From: Streptomyces kurssanovii
Lineage (GTDB): Bacteria; Actinomycetota; Actinomycetes; Streptomycetales; Streptomycetaceae
Assembly (NCBI RefSeq): GCF_014649695.1
Contig: NZ_BMTN01000002.1
Coordinates: 372,001 to 436,000 of the forward strand
Direction: 5' to 3'
Length of the DNA stretch: 64,000 bases
Shown: positions 1 to 9,287 of the stretch, one piece after another
Position numbering within the stretch: the first letter of the stretch is position 1
Layout of the letters: each line of letters opens with the position of its first letter
Notes under the pieces: generated by a model
The model's input: only the letters and a program-made list of their open reading frames with translations
What the model was told of the DNA's origin: nothing
Databases searched by the model: none
Translations under genes and position numbers: made by a program

Positions 1-479
1 GCCTTGGGGATGCCCTCGTGCACCCGCCAGCCGACGAGCAGGGCCACGATCACGAGCACGACGACGGTGAGCGTGGTCTGCACGAGGTCGGCGAGCGTAC
101 GGCCCGTGAGGACCGCGCCACGCGCCATGGGCAGCGAGCGGAAGCGGTCGATGAGGCCCTTGTGCATGTCGTCGGCGATGCCGGCGCCCGCGCCCGCCGT
201 CGCGAAGGTGACGGTCTGGGCGAAGATGCCCGCCATCAGGAACTCGCGGTAGACCTCCGGGGAGGTCGAGTTCCCGATCTGCATCGAGCCGCCGAAGACG
301 TAGCTGAACAGCACCACGAACATGACCGGCTGGATCATGCCGAAGATGATCATCTCCGGGATCCGGGTCATCCGGATCAGGTTGCGCTTGGCGACGACGA
401 GCGAGTCGTTGACCGACTGCGCGATGCCGCCGCGGGGTCTGGGGGCCGCGATCGGGGCGGCTTCCACCTGGATGCTCAC
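1..479 (-). CDS. ABC-2 type drug exporter permease (DrrB-like), 5'-terminal part
   Basis: Membrane subunit of an ABC-2 exporter of the daunorubicin-resistance type; the C-terminal half lies outside the window. About 159 residues are visible. A hydrophobic segment at residues 33-56 (PEMIIFGMIQPVMFVVLFSY) and another near 133-152 are typical first membrane helices of this family, and the loop between them carries DRFRSLPMARGAVL, the usual DrrB cytoplasmic motif. The GTG start overlaps the TGA stop of the upstream ATPase as GTGA, so the two are translationally coupled and presumably form one exporter. Substrate cannot be read from sequence. Confidence 0.88.
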   Translation of the reverse strand, partial: MSIQVEAAPIAAPRPRGGIAQSVNDSLVVAKRNLIRMTRIPEMIIFGMIQPVMFVVLFSYVFGGSMQIGNSTSPEVYREFLMAGIFAQTVTFATAGAGAGIADDMHKGLIDRFRSLPMARGAVLTGRTLADLVQTTLTVVVLVIVALLVGWRVHEGIPK

Positions 480-1501
480 TGCGCGGTCTCCTTCTGGGAC
501 TTCCTGCCCTGTCCGGGCTTGCCTGCCACGGCGTCCTCGTCCTCGCCGTTGCCCTCCGCGGCCTCCGCCGCGTGGCCGGTCAGCGAGATGAAGACGTCGT
601 CGAGGGTGGGGCGGCGCAGGCCGATGTCGTCGATCTCCACACCGCGGGCGTCGAGGTCGCGGATGACCTCGGCGAGCAGCTTGGCGCCGCCGGTGACCGG
701 GACCGTGAGCTTGCGGGTGTGCTCGGCGACGGCGACCTCGCCCTTGCCGTAGCCGGCGAGGACCTCGCGGGCGGGCCCGATCTGCTCGGGCTCGTGGACG
801 ACGACCTCGACGCGCTCGCCGCCCGTGCGGGCCTTGAGCTGGTCGGAGGTGCCGCGGGCGATGACCTTGCCGTGGTCGACGACGCAGATGTCGTCGGCGA
901 GGTGGTCGGCCTCCTCCAGGTACTGGGTGGTCAGCAGCAGCGTCGTACCGCCGCCGACGAGTTCCTGGATGACCTCCCACAGCTGCTGCCGGTTGCGCGG
1001 GTCGAGGCCGGTCGTCGGCTCGTCCATGAACATCACGGGCGGGGACACGACCAGCGCCGCGGCGAGGTCGAGCCTGCGGCGCATACCGCCGGAGTAGGTC
1101 TTGGCGGGGCGGTCGGCGGCGTCGGCCAGGTTGAACCGCTCGAGCAGCTGACCTGCCCTCTTCTTCGCGTCCCTGGCGCTCATCTGGTAGAGCTGCCCGA
1201 CCATCTGGAGGTTCTCCCGGCCGGTCAGGTACTCGTCGACGGCGGCGAACTGGCCGGAAAGGCCGATCGACCGGCGCACCTCGTTGGGGTGCTTGAGGAC
1301 ATCGATGCCGGCGACGACCGCGGAGCCGCTGTCCGGCTGGAGGAGCGTGGTCAGTACGCGCACGGTGGTGGTCTTGCCGGCGCCGTTCGGGCCGAGAAGT
1401 CCGAGGACCGTGCCTTCGGGGACGTCGAGATCGACGCCGTCCAGTGCCCTTACGTCACCGAAGGTCTTGACCAGACCTTCGGCGTAGATGGCGCCTGGCA
1501 T
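476..1501 (-). CDS. ABC-2 exporter ATP-binding protein, daunorubicin-resistance (DrrA) family
   Basis: ATPase partner of the overlapping permease, 341 residues. Walker A GPNGAGKTT is at residues 37-45, a YSGGMRRR signature near 141 and Walker B VMFMDEPTTGLDP near 160. A C-terminal extension of about 100 residues is of the kind usual in DrrA proteins. An upstream in-frame ATG exists at 1597, but the start at 1499-1501 gives the family N-terminus MPGAIYAEGL and has GGGAG about 8 nt upstream. The family pumps hydrophobic drugs or lipids; the actual cargo here is unknown. No regulator is adjacent. Confidence 0.92.
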   Translation of the reverse strand: MPGAIYAEGLVKTFGDVRALDGVDLDVPEGTVLGLLGPNGAGKTTTVRVLTTLLQPDSGSAVVAGIDVLKHPNEVRRSIGLSGQFAAVDEYLTGRENLQMVGQLYQMSARDAKKRAGQLLERFNLADAADRPAKTYSGGMRRRLDLAAALVVSPPVMFMDEPTTGLDPRNRQQLWEVIQELVGGGTTLLLTTQYLEEADHLADDICVVDHGKVIARGTSDQLKARTGGERVEVVVHEPEQIGPAREVLAGYGKGEVAVAEHTRKLTVPVTGGAKLLAEVIRDLDARGVEIDDIGLRRPTLDDVFISLTGHAAEAAEGNGEDEDAVAGKPGQGRKSQKETAQ

Positions 1502-1699
1502 AGGGGGTCTCCCATGGTGACGGGTGGGGTGGAATGAGTGCTTGCGCGCGAAAGGCCGACTCGGCCGCTCCCTTGGCGGGAGCATGGCAGGGCCCACACC
1601 ATAACGCGATACATCGCGTCTCTCAAGAGGGTGTCGCGTTGTCGTCCGCGCCGGGTATCGCGATACAGGCGCCTCGCCCTCCCGCGGGCGCGGAAGCGC

Positions 1700-2926
1700 T
1701 CAGACCATCACCGTGTAACCCGCGGCGCGCAGGGTCGCCGCGACCTCCTCGCAGTGCTCCGGACCCTTGGTCTCCAGGTGCAGCTCCACCTCCACCTCCG
1801 TGAGCCCGAGCCGCGGATCGGTCCGTACATGGCTCACATCGAGAACATTGGCATCCGCCACTGACAACAGGCCGAGAAGCCCCGCGAGCGCACCCGGCCG
1901 GTCCGTCAGCCGCAGCCGCAACGACAGGTACCTGCCCGCCGCGGCCATGCCGTGCCGGAGGATGCGCTGCATCAGCAGCGGGTCCACGTTGCCGCCCGAC
2001 AGCAGGGCGACGACCGGGCCCTCGAAGGACCTCGGATCGCTCAGCAGTGCCGCCACCGTGCTCGCCCCGGCCGGCTCGACGACCATCTTCATCCGCTCGA
2101 GGCACAGCAGCAGCGCACTGGAGAGCGCGTCCTCGGAGACGGTACGAACCTCGTCGACAAGATCGCCAATGATTTTGAAGGGCACATCGCCCGGCCGCCC
2201 CACCTTGATGCCGTCCGCCATCGTCGAGGGCCGCTCGACGGACACCGGATGCCCCGCCGCCAGCGACGGCGGATAAGCGGCGGCGCCCTCGGCCTGCACG
2301 CCGATCAGCTTCACGTCGGGCCGCAGCGCCTGCACCGCGACCGCGATCCCGGCCAGCAGCCCGCCCCCGCCGACACCGACGAGGATCGTCCGCACCTCCG
2401 GGCACTGCTCGAGGATCTCCAGCCCGACCGTGCCCTGCCCGGCGATGATGTCCGGGTGGTCGAAGGGGTGGATGAAGACGGCGCCCGTCTCCCGCGCGTA
2501 CTCCTGCGCCGCGGCCAGCGTCTCGTCGACGACCTGCCCCTGCAGACGCACATCGGCCCCGTACTCCCTGGTCGCGGCGACCTTCGGCAGCGGAGCGCCC
2601 ACCGGCATGAAGACCGTGGAGCGCACTCCCAGCAGCGACGACGCCAGCGCCACCCCCTGCGCGTGGTTGCCCGCGGAGGCGGCGACGACGCCTGCCGCCC
2701 GCTCCTCCTGCCGGAGGCCGGCGATCCGCACGTACGCGCCGCGCAGCTTGAACGAGCCGGTGCGCTGAAGGTTCTCGCACTTGAGATGGACCGGCGCCCC
2801 CACCAACTGCGACAGATGCCTGCTGCCCTCCATCGCCGTGACTCTGGCGACGCCGGACAGCATCTTCTGCGCTCCCCGGATGTCGTCGAGGATCACGGAA
2901 GGAAGCTCGGGCGTACGGAAGCTCAT
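1700..2926 (-). CDS. threonine ammonia-lyase (threonine dehydratase) with ACT domain
   Basis: PLP enzyme that deaminates threonine to 2-oxobutanoate, feeding isoleucine synthesis or propionyl-CoA. The 408-residue protein has the PLP lysine in GSFKLRGA at about residue 60, the AASAGNHAQG substrate loop near 83-92, a glycine-rich phosphate loop VGVGGGGLLAG near 180 and a C-terminal ACT-like region (about 325-408). Length and the single ACT domain fit the TdcB/IlvA short class rather than the two-ACT biosynthetic IlvA. The open frame extends upstream to 3478, but homology begins at MSFRTPELPS. It diverges from the MarR gene at 3155, with about 230 bp between them. Confidence 0.93.
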   Translation of the reverse strand: MSFRTPELPSVILDDIRGAQKMLSGVARVTAMEGSRHLSQLVGAPVHLKCENLQRTGSFKLRGAYVRIAGLRQEERAAGVVAASAGNHAQGVALASSLLGVRSTVFMPVGAPLPKVAATREYGADVRLQGQVVDETLAAAQEYARETGAVFIHPFDHPDIIAGQGTVGLEILEQCPEVRTILVGVGGGGLLAGIAVAVQALRPDVKLIGVQAEGAAAYPPSLAAGHPVSVERPSTMADGIKVGRPGDVPFKIIGDLVDEVRTVSEDALSSALLLCLERMKMVVEPAGASTVAALLSDPRSFEGPVVALLSGGNVDPLLMQRILRHGMAAAGRYLSLRLRLTDRPGALAGLLGLLSVADANVLDVSHVRTDPRLGLTEVEVELHLETKGPEHCEEVAATLRAAGYTVMV

Positions 2927-3154
2927 GCTGCCAAGTCTGGCAGTTCGGGCCCCGCCGGGAGGCGTCGTCCGCATCCCGGTCCGGCGTCCGCCGCCGTCAC
3001 CCGGCCGGGGCCGGCGGCAGGGCGGGCGGACCGGCCCGGAGTCCGGCCGGGTAAGGGGCCCGTACCGGATTGTGCAGCGCAGGTACGCGGGGACCCGGGG
3101 CCGCGTACTCTGTCCCCCACCAACCGACCACCGCACAAGAGAGCCCCCGCAGCC

Positions 3155-3703
3155 ATGCCCACTTCTCAGGACATGACGACCACTGCGTCTGCCTCTCGGG
3201 GGACCTCCCCCGAACCCCCCGGCGGCCCCGGTCTCCTCGATGCCCTCCAGCACCAGGTGGCCGTGTTCGCACGCCGCGCGGAACAGACACGGCTCGGCGG
3301 AGTCGGCCAGGTCCGCAACTCGATGGACCGTGCCGCGTACCTGCTGCTCAACCGCCTGGACCTCGAAGGCCCGATGGGCGTCAAGGCGCTGGCCGCCGGG
3401 ATGGGCATCGATTCCTCGACCGTCACCAGGCAGGTGGCGCCGCTCGTCGACAGCGGCCTGGTCAAACGCACCTCGCATCCGGAGGACGGCCGCGCGGTCG
3501 TGCTCCAGCTGTCCCCGCGCGGCCTGGCCAAGCTCGAAGAGGTCCGCGCCTCACGCCGTGAACTGATGGCCCAGGTGACGGACGGCTGGACGGAGAACGA
3601 GCGGGAATCCTTCTGCACTCTGCTCACCCGTTTCAACACGGCGCTCTCCGCCCGCCAGGCCGGTCTTCCCGCCGGTGAGACGGAGACGCCGCCGACCTCT
3701 TGA
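3155..3703 (+). CDS. MarR-family transcriptional regulator
   Basis: Winged-helix regulator of 182 residues. The DNA-binding region is at about 60-130, with MGIDSSTVTRQVAPLVDSGL as recognition helix and HPEDGRAVVLQLS as the wing, both classical MarR signatures. The first 30 residues are Ser/Thr/Pro-rich. ATG 3155 was chosen; an in-frame ATG at 3173 is an alternative and neither has a strong Shine-Dalgarno. A TACTCT -10-like hexamer lies at 3106-3111. It is divergent from the threonine ammonia-lyase, but no ligand or target can be inferred. Confidence 0.9.
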   Translation: MPTSQDMTTTASASRGTSPEPPGGPGLLDALQHQVAVFARRAEQTRLGGVGQVRNSMDRAAYLLLNRLDLEGPMGVKALAAGMGIDSSTVTRQVAPLVDSGLVKRTSHPEDGRAVVLQLSPRGLAKLEEVRASRRELMAQVTDGWTENERESFCTLLTRFNTALSARQAGLPAGETETPPTS

Positions 3704-3756
3704 CCCAGGGCCGTCGCCGGGCCCTATATGAGGACGTGAGCGAGCGGAATTCAGCC

Positions 3757-4209
3757 ATGGACCGCCGTCGCGTCCATGAGTTCGAAGCCTTCGTGGCGGG
3801 CGCGTCGAGCCGACTGCTGCACGCCGCGACCCTGCTCACGGCCGAGCCCCCCGCCGCCAACCCGCTGGCACAGCGGCTGCTGACCGGTGCCCTGGCCCGC
3901 ACCTACGCGCACTGGGACCGGCTGCGCGGCGAGGACCCGTACAACCGCACCCGCCAGGAACTCGCCCTCCGCTTCGCCCGCAGCGCCTGGCGCTACCACC
4001 GGGTGCGCGGCGGTGTACTGGACCGTCTCAGCCCGCAGGAACGCCTCATCCTCGTACTGCGCCTGTACGAGGGGGTCGAGGAGGAGCAGACGGCCGCGAT
4101 CATCGGGCTTCCGGCGGACCGGGTGCGGGCCATCTGCAGCCGGGCGGTCTCCACCATGCGCAGCGCCCGCCGGGCCCCCGGCCGCCCGCTTCTGAGGACG
4201 GCCTCATGA
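3757..4209 (+). CDS. sigma-70 region 4-like DNA-binding protein
   Basis: Protein of about 150 residues resembling SigE-type ECF sigma factors. The C-terminal half (RLSPQERLILVLRLYEGVEE then TAAIIGLPADRVRAICSRAVS) is a clear region 4 helix-turn-helix. The N-terminal half is Ala/Arg-rich with only a vague region 2, so promoter -10 recognition is doubtful. The frame is open from a TTG at 3700 that overlaps the MarR stop; GTG 3736 and ATG 3757 are the likelier starts, and 3757 has a GGAA 8 nt upstream. The stop overlaps the next start as ATGA, coupling it to a one-helix membrane protein. Confidence 0.75.
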   Translation: MDRRRVHEFEAFVAGASSRLLHAATLLTAEPPAANPLAQRLLTGALARTYAHWDRLRGEDPYNRTRQELALRFARSAWRYHRVRGGVLDRLSPQERLILVLRLYEGVEEEQTAAIIGLPADRVRAICSRAVSTMRSARRAPGRPLLRTAS

Positions 4210-4454
4210 ACGGCCCGGAGCGCAAGGAGGACGAGGTCAGGCGGATGATGGACGCCGCCCATCCCGTGGTCCCCGCCGGCCTCGGCCCGCGCGCCGCGGA
4301 ACAGGGCGCCAGGCTGCTGCGCCGCCACCGGGCGGTACGCCGGGCGTGGATCGGGCTGCTGGTGGTGCTGGTGATCGCGTGCGCGGTGTGGGCGACGGTG
4401 ACCGAACCGTGGGCGGTGCCTCCCTCGGACACGACACCGCCGCTCGACTGGTAG
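4206..4454 (+). CDS. small single-helix membrane protein coupled to the sigma-like gene
   Basis: An 82-residue protein translated from an ATGA overlap with the sigma-like gene. Residues 1-47 are charged and cytosolic in character (MNGPERKEDEVRRMMDAAHP), residues 48-66 form one hydrophobic helix (WIGLLVVLVIACAVWATV), and about 16 residues follow outside. The layout of sigma gene then short cytosolic domain plus one helix resembles anti-sigma factors, but there is no zinc-binding HxxxCxxC motif and the cytosolic part is short. Anti-sigma function is inference only. Confidence 0.75.
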   Translation: MNGPERKEDEVRRMMDAAHPVVPAGLGPRAAEQGARLLRRHRAVRRAWIGLLVVLVIACAVWATVTEPWAVPPSDTTPPLDW

Positions 4455-4517
4455 CGGCCGCTCGTCGCGGATCTACTCTGAAGAGAGGGGTGGGACGAAC
4501 GAGCCCAGGAGGCCTTT

Positions 4518-4709
4518 ATGACCAGGAAAGTCGCCGACTGCCGCAACACTCCCAGCGTCTCCGGATGCACCCTGACCATCAGTGGTGAGGAGGAGGAAGT
4601 CGTGCGGGCGGCCGTGGAGCACGCGATCTCCGTGCACGAGCACTCCGACACCCCCGAGCTGAGGCAGATGGTGCGCGATTCCCTGCAGGACGAGAAGGCC
4701 CCCGTCTGA
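4518..4709 (+). CDS. small DUF1059-like protein
   Basis: A 63-residue protein with two cysteines (VADCRNTPSVSGCTLTISG) followed by an amphipathic helix that includes AAVEHAISVHEHSDTPEL. This is the pattern of DUF1059 proteins, whose function is unknown. The start is supported by CCCAGGAGGCC 7 nt upstream. A TACTCT -10-like hexamer sits about 45 bp upstream, so it probably has its own promoter. A strong hairpin terminator follows at 4731. Confidence 0.8.
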   Translation: MTRKVADCRNTPSVSGCTLTISGEEEEVVRAAVEHAISVHEHSDTPELRQMVRDSLQDEKAPV

Positions 4710-4730
4710 CCGGATCCCGGTCCGGCTCCC

Positions 4731-4760
4731 TCGGGCCCCGGCGGGTTCGCCGGGGCCCGA
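4731..4760. terminator. hairpin terminator between convergent genes
   Basis: Perfect 13-bp stem (TCGGGCCCCGGCG / CGCCGGGGCCCGA) with a GGTT loop. It lies between the convergent DUF1059 gene and metB and can serve both. There is no U-tract, as usual in Streptomyces. Confidence 0.8.
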
Positions 4761-4777
4761 CCGAGCGTCGGGGCAGG

Positions 4778-5932
4778 TCAGCCCAGCGCCTGCTGGAGAT
4801 CGGCGAGCAGGTCGTCCGCCGCCTCGATGCCCACGGAGAGACGGACCAGGTCCGCCGGCACCTCGAGGGCGGAGCCCACGACGGACGCGTGCGTCATCCG
4901 GCCCGGGTGCTCGATCAGCGACTCCACACCGCCCAGGGACTCACCCAGCGTGAACAGCTTCGCCCGGTTGCACACCTCGACCGCCGCCTGCTCGCCGCCC
5001 TGCACGCGGAAAGAGACCATGCCGCCGAACGCCCGCATCTGCTTCGCCGCGATCTCGTGGCCCGGGTGCTCCGGCAGACCCGGGTAGAGGACCTGGGTGA
5101 CCTTCGGGTGGCTGGTGAGCATCTCCGCGACCCGCGTCGCGTTCTCGCTGTGGCGGTCCATACGCACCGGCAGGGTCTTGATGCCGCGCAGCACCAGCCA
5201 CGCGTCGAACGGTCCGGCGACCGCTCCCATCGCGTTCTGGTGGTACGCCAGTTCCTCGCCCAGCTCGGCGTCCGCGGCGATCAGCCCACCGCCCACGACG
5301 TCCGAGTGGCCGCCCATGTACTTGGTCAGCGAGTGCACGACGACGTCGGCGCCGAGCGCGATCGGCTGCTGGAGGTAAGGGCTGGCGAAGGTGTTGTCGA
5401 CGACGAGCTTCGCGCCCGCCGTGCGGGCGATGTCCGCGACGGCCGCGATGTCGGTGATGCCGAGCAGCGGGTTCGACGGCGTCTCGACCCAGATCACCTT
5501 CGTGCGGTCGGTGACCGAGGAACGGACGGCCGCCGGGTCGGAGGTGTCGGCCACGGAGAAGTCGACGCCCCACCGCTCGACCACCTTGGCGAAGAGCCGG
5601 AAGGTGCCGCCGTACGCGTCGTTCGGGATCACCACGTGGTCGCCGGGGCGCAGCAGCGTACGCAGCAGGCAGTCCTCGGCAGCGAGGCCGGAGGCGAAGG
5701 CCAGACCCCGGCGTCCGCCCTCGATCGCGGCGAGGTTCTCCTCCAGCGCGGTGCGCGTCGGGTTGGCGCTGCGGCTGTACTCGTAACCGCCACGCAGACC
5801 GCCCACGCCGTCCTGCTTGTACGTGGACACCTGATAGATAGGCGGTACGACCGCGCCGGTCAGCGGGTCCGCGGTGTTGCCCGCATGGATGGCGCGGGTC
5901 TCGAAGCTGTGGAAGCTGTGCTGGTCGCTCAT
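4778..5932 (-). CDS. metB: cystathionine gamma-synthase
   Basis: PLP enzyme of transsulfuration and methionine synthesis that joins an activated homoserine with cysteine to form cystathionine. The 384-residue protein carries the whole Cys/Met-metabolism fold: FETRAIHAG near the N-terminus, YEYSRSANPTR (about 55), the PLP phosphate motif ASGLAAEDC (about 83), and the PLP lysine in HSLTKYMGGHSDVVGG (about 200). ATG 5932 gives MSDQHSFHSFETRAIH, the expected N-terminus; no clear Shine-Dalgarno precedes it. Cystathionine gamma-lyase has the same fold and cannot be excluded from sequence alone. Confidence 0.9.
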   Translation of the reverse strand: MSDQHSFHSFETRAIHAGNTADPLTGAVVPPIYQVSTYKQDGVGGLRGGYEYSRSANPTRTALEENLAAIEGGRRGLAFASGLAAEDCLLRTLLRPGDHVVIPNDAYGGTFRLFAKVVERWGVDFSVADTSDPAAVRSSVTDRTKVIWVETPSNPLLGITDIAAVADIARTAGAKLVVDNTFASPYLQQPIALGADVVVHSLTKYMGGHSDVVGGGLIAADAELGEELAYHQNAMGAVAGPFDAWLVLRGIKTLPVRMDRHSENATRVAEMLTSHPKVTQVLYPGLPEHPGHEIAAKQMRAFGGMVSFRVQGGEQAAVEVCNRAKLFTLGESLGGVESLIEHPGRMTHASVVGSALEVPADLVRLSVGIEAADDLLADLQQALG

Positions 5933-6002
5933 GAGGCCCGAGCGTAGTCCGGTGCGGGACCGGCCGTGGCCGCACGCCGCGGGCGTCCGGGACAATGGGC
6001 GC

Positions 6003-7106
6003 ATGGAGATTCTCTGGTTCCTGATCGCACTGTGCATGCTGACCGCGATCATCGGCCCCGTCGTGCTGCGCCGCCGGAACGGCATCCGGCTCGCCCGGCC
6101 CGGCTCGCCCGACGCCGCCGACCCGGACAACTACGGATTCGTGCGCCAGGAGCAGCTGGACGTCCGGATGCCCGGACCCGACCAGGACCTCCTCGACGTA
6201 CTGGACGTCGTCCAGCGGACCCAGGACTGGAAGGCCGCCTCCCAGCTGCTCGCCGGCACGCCGAAGGAGGGCGAGCGGCGCTGGCAGCGCGTCCAGGCCT
6301 TCGCCGGGGCCGCGTCCCTGGAACTGGCGCGGCAGCCCGGCGTCGGCGGCGCATGGCTGCGCAGGTGGCGCTCGGAGGCGCCGAAGGACGCGGGCGCGGC
6401 GCAGGTGCACGCCGAGTTCCTGGTGCAGCAGGCGTGGCGCTCGTCGGCCGTCGGCGCGGACGACTTCCGGATCATCCTGGAGGAGGCCCGGACCGTCTGC
6501 GGCGAGGCCGCGCTGCTCGCGCCCGGCGACCCCGTGCCGTACATCATCGAGCTGGCCGTCGCCCGCGGACTCGGCTACAGCCACGAGCAGTTCGACCAGC
6601 TCTGGGCGAAGGTCATCGACCGCGCGCCCGACCACATGGGCGCCCACCTGGCCGCGCTCCACCACCTGTGCGAGAAGTGGCACGGCTCCCGCGAGGAGGC
6701 CGACCACTTCGCCACGACGGCGGCGGCCCGCGCCCCGCGCGGGTCGCTGCTCGCGGCCCTCCCGCTCTTCGCGGTCTACGAGCACCTGCCCGAGGTGAAC
6801 CTCGTGCGCTCCTTCTACCAGAGCGCGGTGGTCACCAAGGCCATGGAGGGCGCGCTGTTCGCCGTGCACTCCGCCCGCCCTGACGACCCGATGCTCGCGC
6901 ACGTACGCCACCTGCTCATCGTGTTCCTGGTGAACTCCGAGCGGTGGGCCGAGGCGATGCACCAGCTCGTGCAGGTCGACGGCCACGTGGGCGCGCTGCC
7001 CTGGACGACGGAGCCCGACCCGGCGGCGGCGTACACCGTCTACCGCGCCCTCGCGGTCGCCGGCTACGAGGCGAACGGCGGCAGCCCGGCGACACTGCTG
7101 CGCTGA
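6003..7106 (+). CDS. membrane-anchored helical-repeat protein of unknown function
   Basis: A 367-residue protein with an N-terminal membrane helix (residues 2-22, [20 protein letters not shown]) and a long soluble, Ala/Glu-rich helical domain. Repeated helix pairs such as [35 protein letters not shown] and [20 protein letters not shown] look like degenerate TPR units, but no strict TPR consensus is visible. It is divergent from metB with only 70 bp between starts. A scaffold or lipid-bilayer-tethered adaptor is a guess; no function is assigned. Confidence 0.85.
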   Translation: MEILWFLIALCMLTAIIGPVVLRRRNGIRLARPGSPDAADPDNYGFVRQEQLDVRMPGPDQDLLDVLDVVQRTQDWKAASQLLAGTPKEGERRWQRVQAFAGAASLELARQPGVGGAWLRRWRSEAPKDAGAAQVHAEFLVQQAWRSSAVGADDFRIILEEARTVCGEAALLAPGDPVPYIIELAVARGLGYSHEQFDQLWAKVIDRAPDHMGAHLAALHHLCEKWHGSREEADHFATTAAARAPRGSLLAALPLFAVYEHLPEVNLVRSFYQSAVVTKAMEGALFAVHSARPDDPMLAHVRHLLIVFLVNSERWAEAMHQLVQVDGHVGALPWTTEPDPAAAYTVYRALAVAGYEANGGSPATLLR

Positions 7107-7197
7107 CCCGCACCGCCGCGGCGGCAACCGCGCCGGCGGAATTCCGGACGGCCCCGGGACGTTGTGCCGATGCCGTCACCGTGAAGGAGAACCAGCC

Positions 7198-7860
7198 ATG
7201 CTCTTCGGCCGTACGCCCGTGCTGCCCACCCCCGAGCAGGCCCTCAAGGGCCGCCCGGAGCCGACCTTCACGGTCCCCGACCGTCACACCGTCCTCGGCA
7301 ACCCGCTGCTCGGCCCCTACCCGGAGCACCTGGAGACCGCGGACTTCGCGCTCGGCTGCTTCTGGGGCGCGGAGCGCAAGTTCTGGCAGACACCAGGTGT
7401 GTGGACGACGCTCGTCGGCTACCAGGGCGGCTACACGCCCAACCCGACGTACGAAGAGGCCTGCTCGGGCCTGACCGGCCACACGGAAGCGGTCCGCGTC
7501 GTCTTCGACCCGTCGCAGGTCACGTACGAGTCGCTGCTGAAGCTGTTCTGGGAGTCCCACAACCCGACCCAGGGCTTCCGCCAGGGCAACGACGTGGGCA
7601 CCCAGTACCGCTCGGCGGTCTACACCCACTCCCCCGCCCAGGCCGCGGCGGCGGCGTCGTCCCGCGACGCCTACCAGAAGGTCCTGACGGGCTCCGGGTA
7701 CGGCTCGATCACCACCGAGATCCTCCCGGCGGAGGGCCGGCCGTTCTACCCGGCAGAGGCGTACCACCAGCAGTACCTGGACAAGAACCCGGCGGGCTAC
7801 TGCGGTATCGGCGGTACGGGCGTCTCCTGCCCGATCGGCGTGGCACGCGCCGAGGGCTGA
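7198..7860 (+). CDS. msrA: peptide-methionine (S)-S-oxide reductase
   Basis: Repairs methionine-S-sulfoxide in oxidised proteins. The 220-residue protein has the catalytic motif [11 protein letters not shown] (nucleophilic Cys near residue 54), then [29 protein letters not shown] and [19 protein letters not shown], all diagnostic of MsrA. Two further cysteines near the C-terminus ([13 protein letters not shown]) would act as recycling cysteines. ATG 7198 is preceded by AAGGAG 8 nt upstream; the frame runs further upstream but without family similarity. Confidence 0.95.
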   Translation: MLFGRTPVLPTPEQALKGRPEPTFTVPDRHTVLGNPLLGPYPEHLETADFALGCFWGAERKFWQTPGVWTTLVGYQGGYTPNPTYEEACSGLTGHTEAVRVVFDPSQVTYESLLKLFWESHNPTQGFRQGNDVGTQYRSAVYTHSPAQAAAAASSRDAYQKVLTGSGYGSITTEILPAEGRPFYPAEAYHQQYLDKNPAGYCGIGGTGVSCPIGVARAEG

Positions 7861-7941
7861 CCTCGGGCCGCCGGCCGGGGCGCGGGCCCGGTTTCGGTGA
7901 ATCGACGGCGGATGCGAGGCGGTCCTCCTACGATCCCTGGC

Positions 7942-8877
7942 ATGCTGCTTCGCCGGGTGTTACGGATGACCATGGTCCTCGTTCTGGCCCTCGCAGGGGC
8001 CGTCGGGGGCGGTACGAGCACGGCGCTGGCCGAGGAGAGCCGGCCCCCGGCCGATCGGCAGTTGCTGTTCTACAACCACGCCTACGGGGTGCTCGACCGG
8101 GAGACCGCCGACGCGATCGAGTACTCCGCCTATCTGCGGACGTTCGCCGACTTCCAGGTCCGCACCACGACCGGAGCCGACGGGCAGACCTGGACCGGCC
8201 GCTACCTGCTGGGCCGCGAGACCTACCTCGAACTGTTCGGGGTGGGGGACCTGCCCGGCCAGGACGGCACCTTCGGCGCCGCCGGGACGGGTCTGTCCAC
8301 CGAGCGCGCCGGTGACCTGGCGACGGTCACCCAGCGACTGCGCGACCAGGGGATCGCCGAACCGGTGCGGTTCCGCCAGACACGGGACTTCGGCGACGGC
8401 GTACCCGTGCCCTGGTTCGACGCCGTCTTCACCTCCGCCCGGTACGACGCCTTCGGCGCCTGGGGGATGGAGTACCTGCCGGAGTACTTCGCCGACCCGC
8501 GCAGCAACACCGAGCCGGCCTCCTACCCGGGCGACGTCGGCCGGGAGCGCTATCTGTCCGACGGCTACCAGGACCGGCTGATGCGTGACGTGACGTACGT
8601 ACGCCTCGCGGTCACGGAGGCGGACCTCGCGAACACGGAGCCGCTGCTGCGGGCCGGCGGGTTCGTCGTACGGCCCGTGGCCGGTGGTGTCCTCGCGGTG
8701 CGGGGCGGCACCACGCTCCGGTTCGACGCCGTCCCTCGCGAGCAGGCGGGCCTGCGGCAGGTCGGTCTGTCGCTCAACCGGGCCGTGGAGTACCGGCACG
8801 AGGAGCGGATCGGCCGTTCGACCCTCGTCGTCGGCCCGGGCTCCCGTGCTGTGTGGACCTTCGCCGGGACCCCGTAG
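7942..8877 (+). CDS. secreted DUF5829-like protein
   Basis: A 311-residue exported protein. Residues 1-35 are a signal peptide (LLRRVLRMTMVLVLALAGAV, then TSTALA before EESRP). The mature domain, with FYNHAYGVLDRETADAIEYS and a DRLMRDVTYVRLAVTEADL segment, resembles the Streptomyces DUF5829 family, of unknown function. ATG 7942 was preferred to the GTG at 7897 because it places the arginine pair directly at the signal-peptide start. It follows msrA by about 80 bp in the same direction; a link with oxidative repair is not supported. Confidence 0.8.
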   Translation: MLLRRVLRMTMVLVLALAGAVGGGTSTALAEESRPPADRQLLFYNHAYGVLDRETADAIEYSAYLRTFADFQVRTTTGADGQTWTGRYLLGRETYLELFGVGDLPGQDGTFGAAGTGLSTERAGDLATVTQRLRDQGIAEPVRFRQTRDFGDGVPVPWFDAVFTSARYDAFGAWGMEYLPEYFADPRSNTEPASYPGDVGRERYLSDGYQDRLMRDVTYVRLAVTEADLANTEPLLRAGGFVVRPVAGGVLAVRGGTTLRFDAVPREQAGLRQVGLSLNRAVEYRHEERIGRSTLVVGPGSRAVWTFAGTP

Positions 8878-8939
8878 AACGGGATCCGGAGCACGAGACC
8901 CGGAGCACGGGACCCCGAGGACGGAACCCCGAGCGCGCC

Positions 8940-9287
8940 TCAGCCGGCCGACCCCAGCGCCAGCGCCGCGACCACCGGGGCCGCGTACACCAGCGGGAAC
9001 GGGATGTGCGCGTACCAGCGCGCCCGGACCACGGTGGCGACGGCCCCGGTGAAGTACAGCACCAGGCCGGCCCCGGCCAGGACACCGACGACCGGCACGA
9101 ACAGGCCCACGAGCAGCCCTGCGGCGCCGGCCGCCTTGGCCGTACCGAGCCAGGGCAGCCAGGACATGGGGACGCCGTAGTCGGCCATGGGCTGCACCAC
9201 CCAGCGGGTGCGCAGGAAGACGGAGACGGCCGAGAAACCCACCATGGCGGCGGCCAGGACGGTGACGACGACATAGGCGGTGGACAT
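8940..9287 (-). CDS. DoxX-family membrane protein
   Basis: A 115-residue protein with four hydrophobic segments. MADYGVPMSWLPWLGTAKAAGAAGLLVGL is the characteristic DoxX/SURF4 segment, given here as a description of residues 32-60. ATG 9287 (MSTAYVVV) has GGGAG 9 nt upstream. Some DoxX proteins act in thiosulfate oxidation or membrane redox complexes, but this short actinobacterial class is uncharacterised. It is divergent from the ABC-F leader region. Confidence 0.82.
   Translation of the reverse strand: MSTAYVVVTVLAAAMVGFSAVSVFLRTRWVVQPMADYGVPMSWLPWLGTAKAAGAAGLLVGLFVPVVGVLAGAGLVLYFTGAVATVVRARWYAHIPFPLVYAAPVVAALALGSAG

Noticed and set aside
4941-7127. 728-codon minus-strand open frame across metB and its neighbour
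   Set aside because: It is a high-GC shadow; metB and the 6003 gene in other frames have family motifs and proper codon bias.
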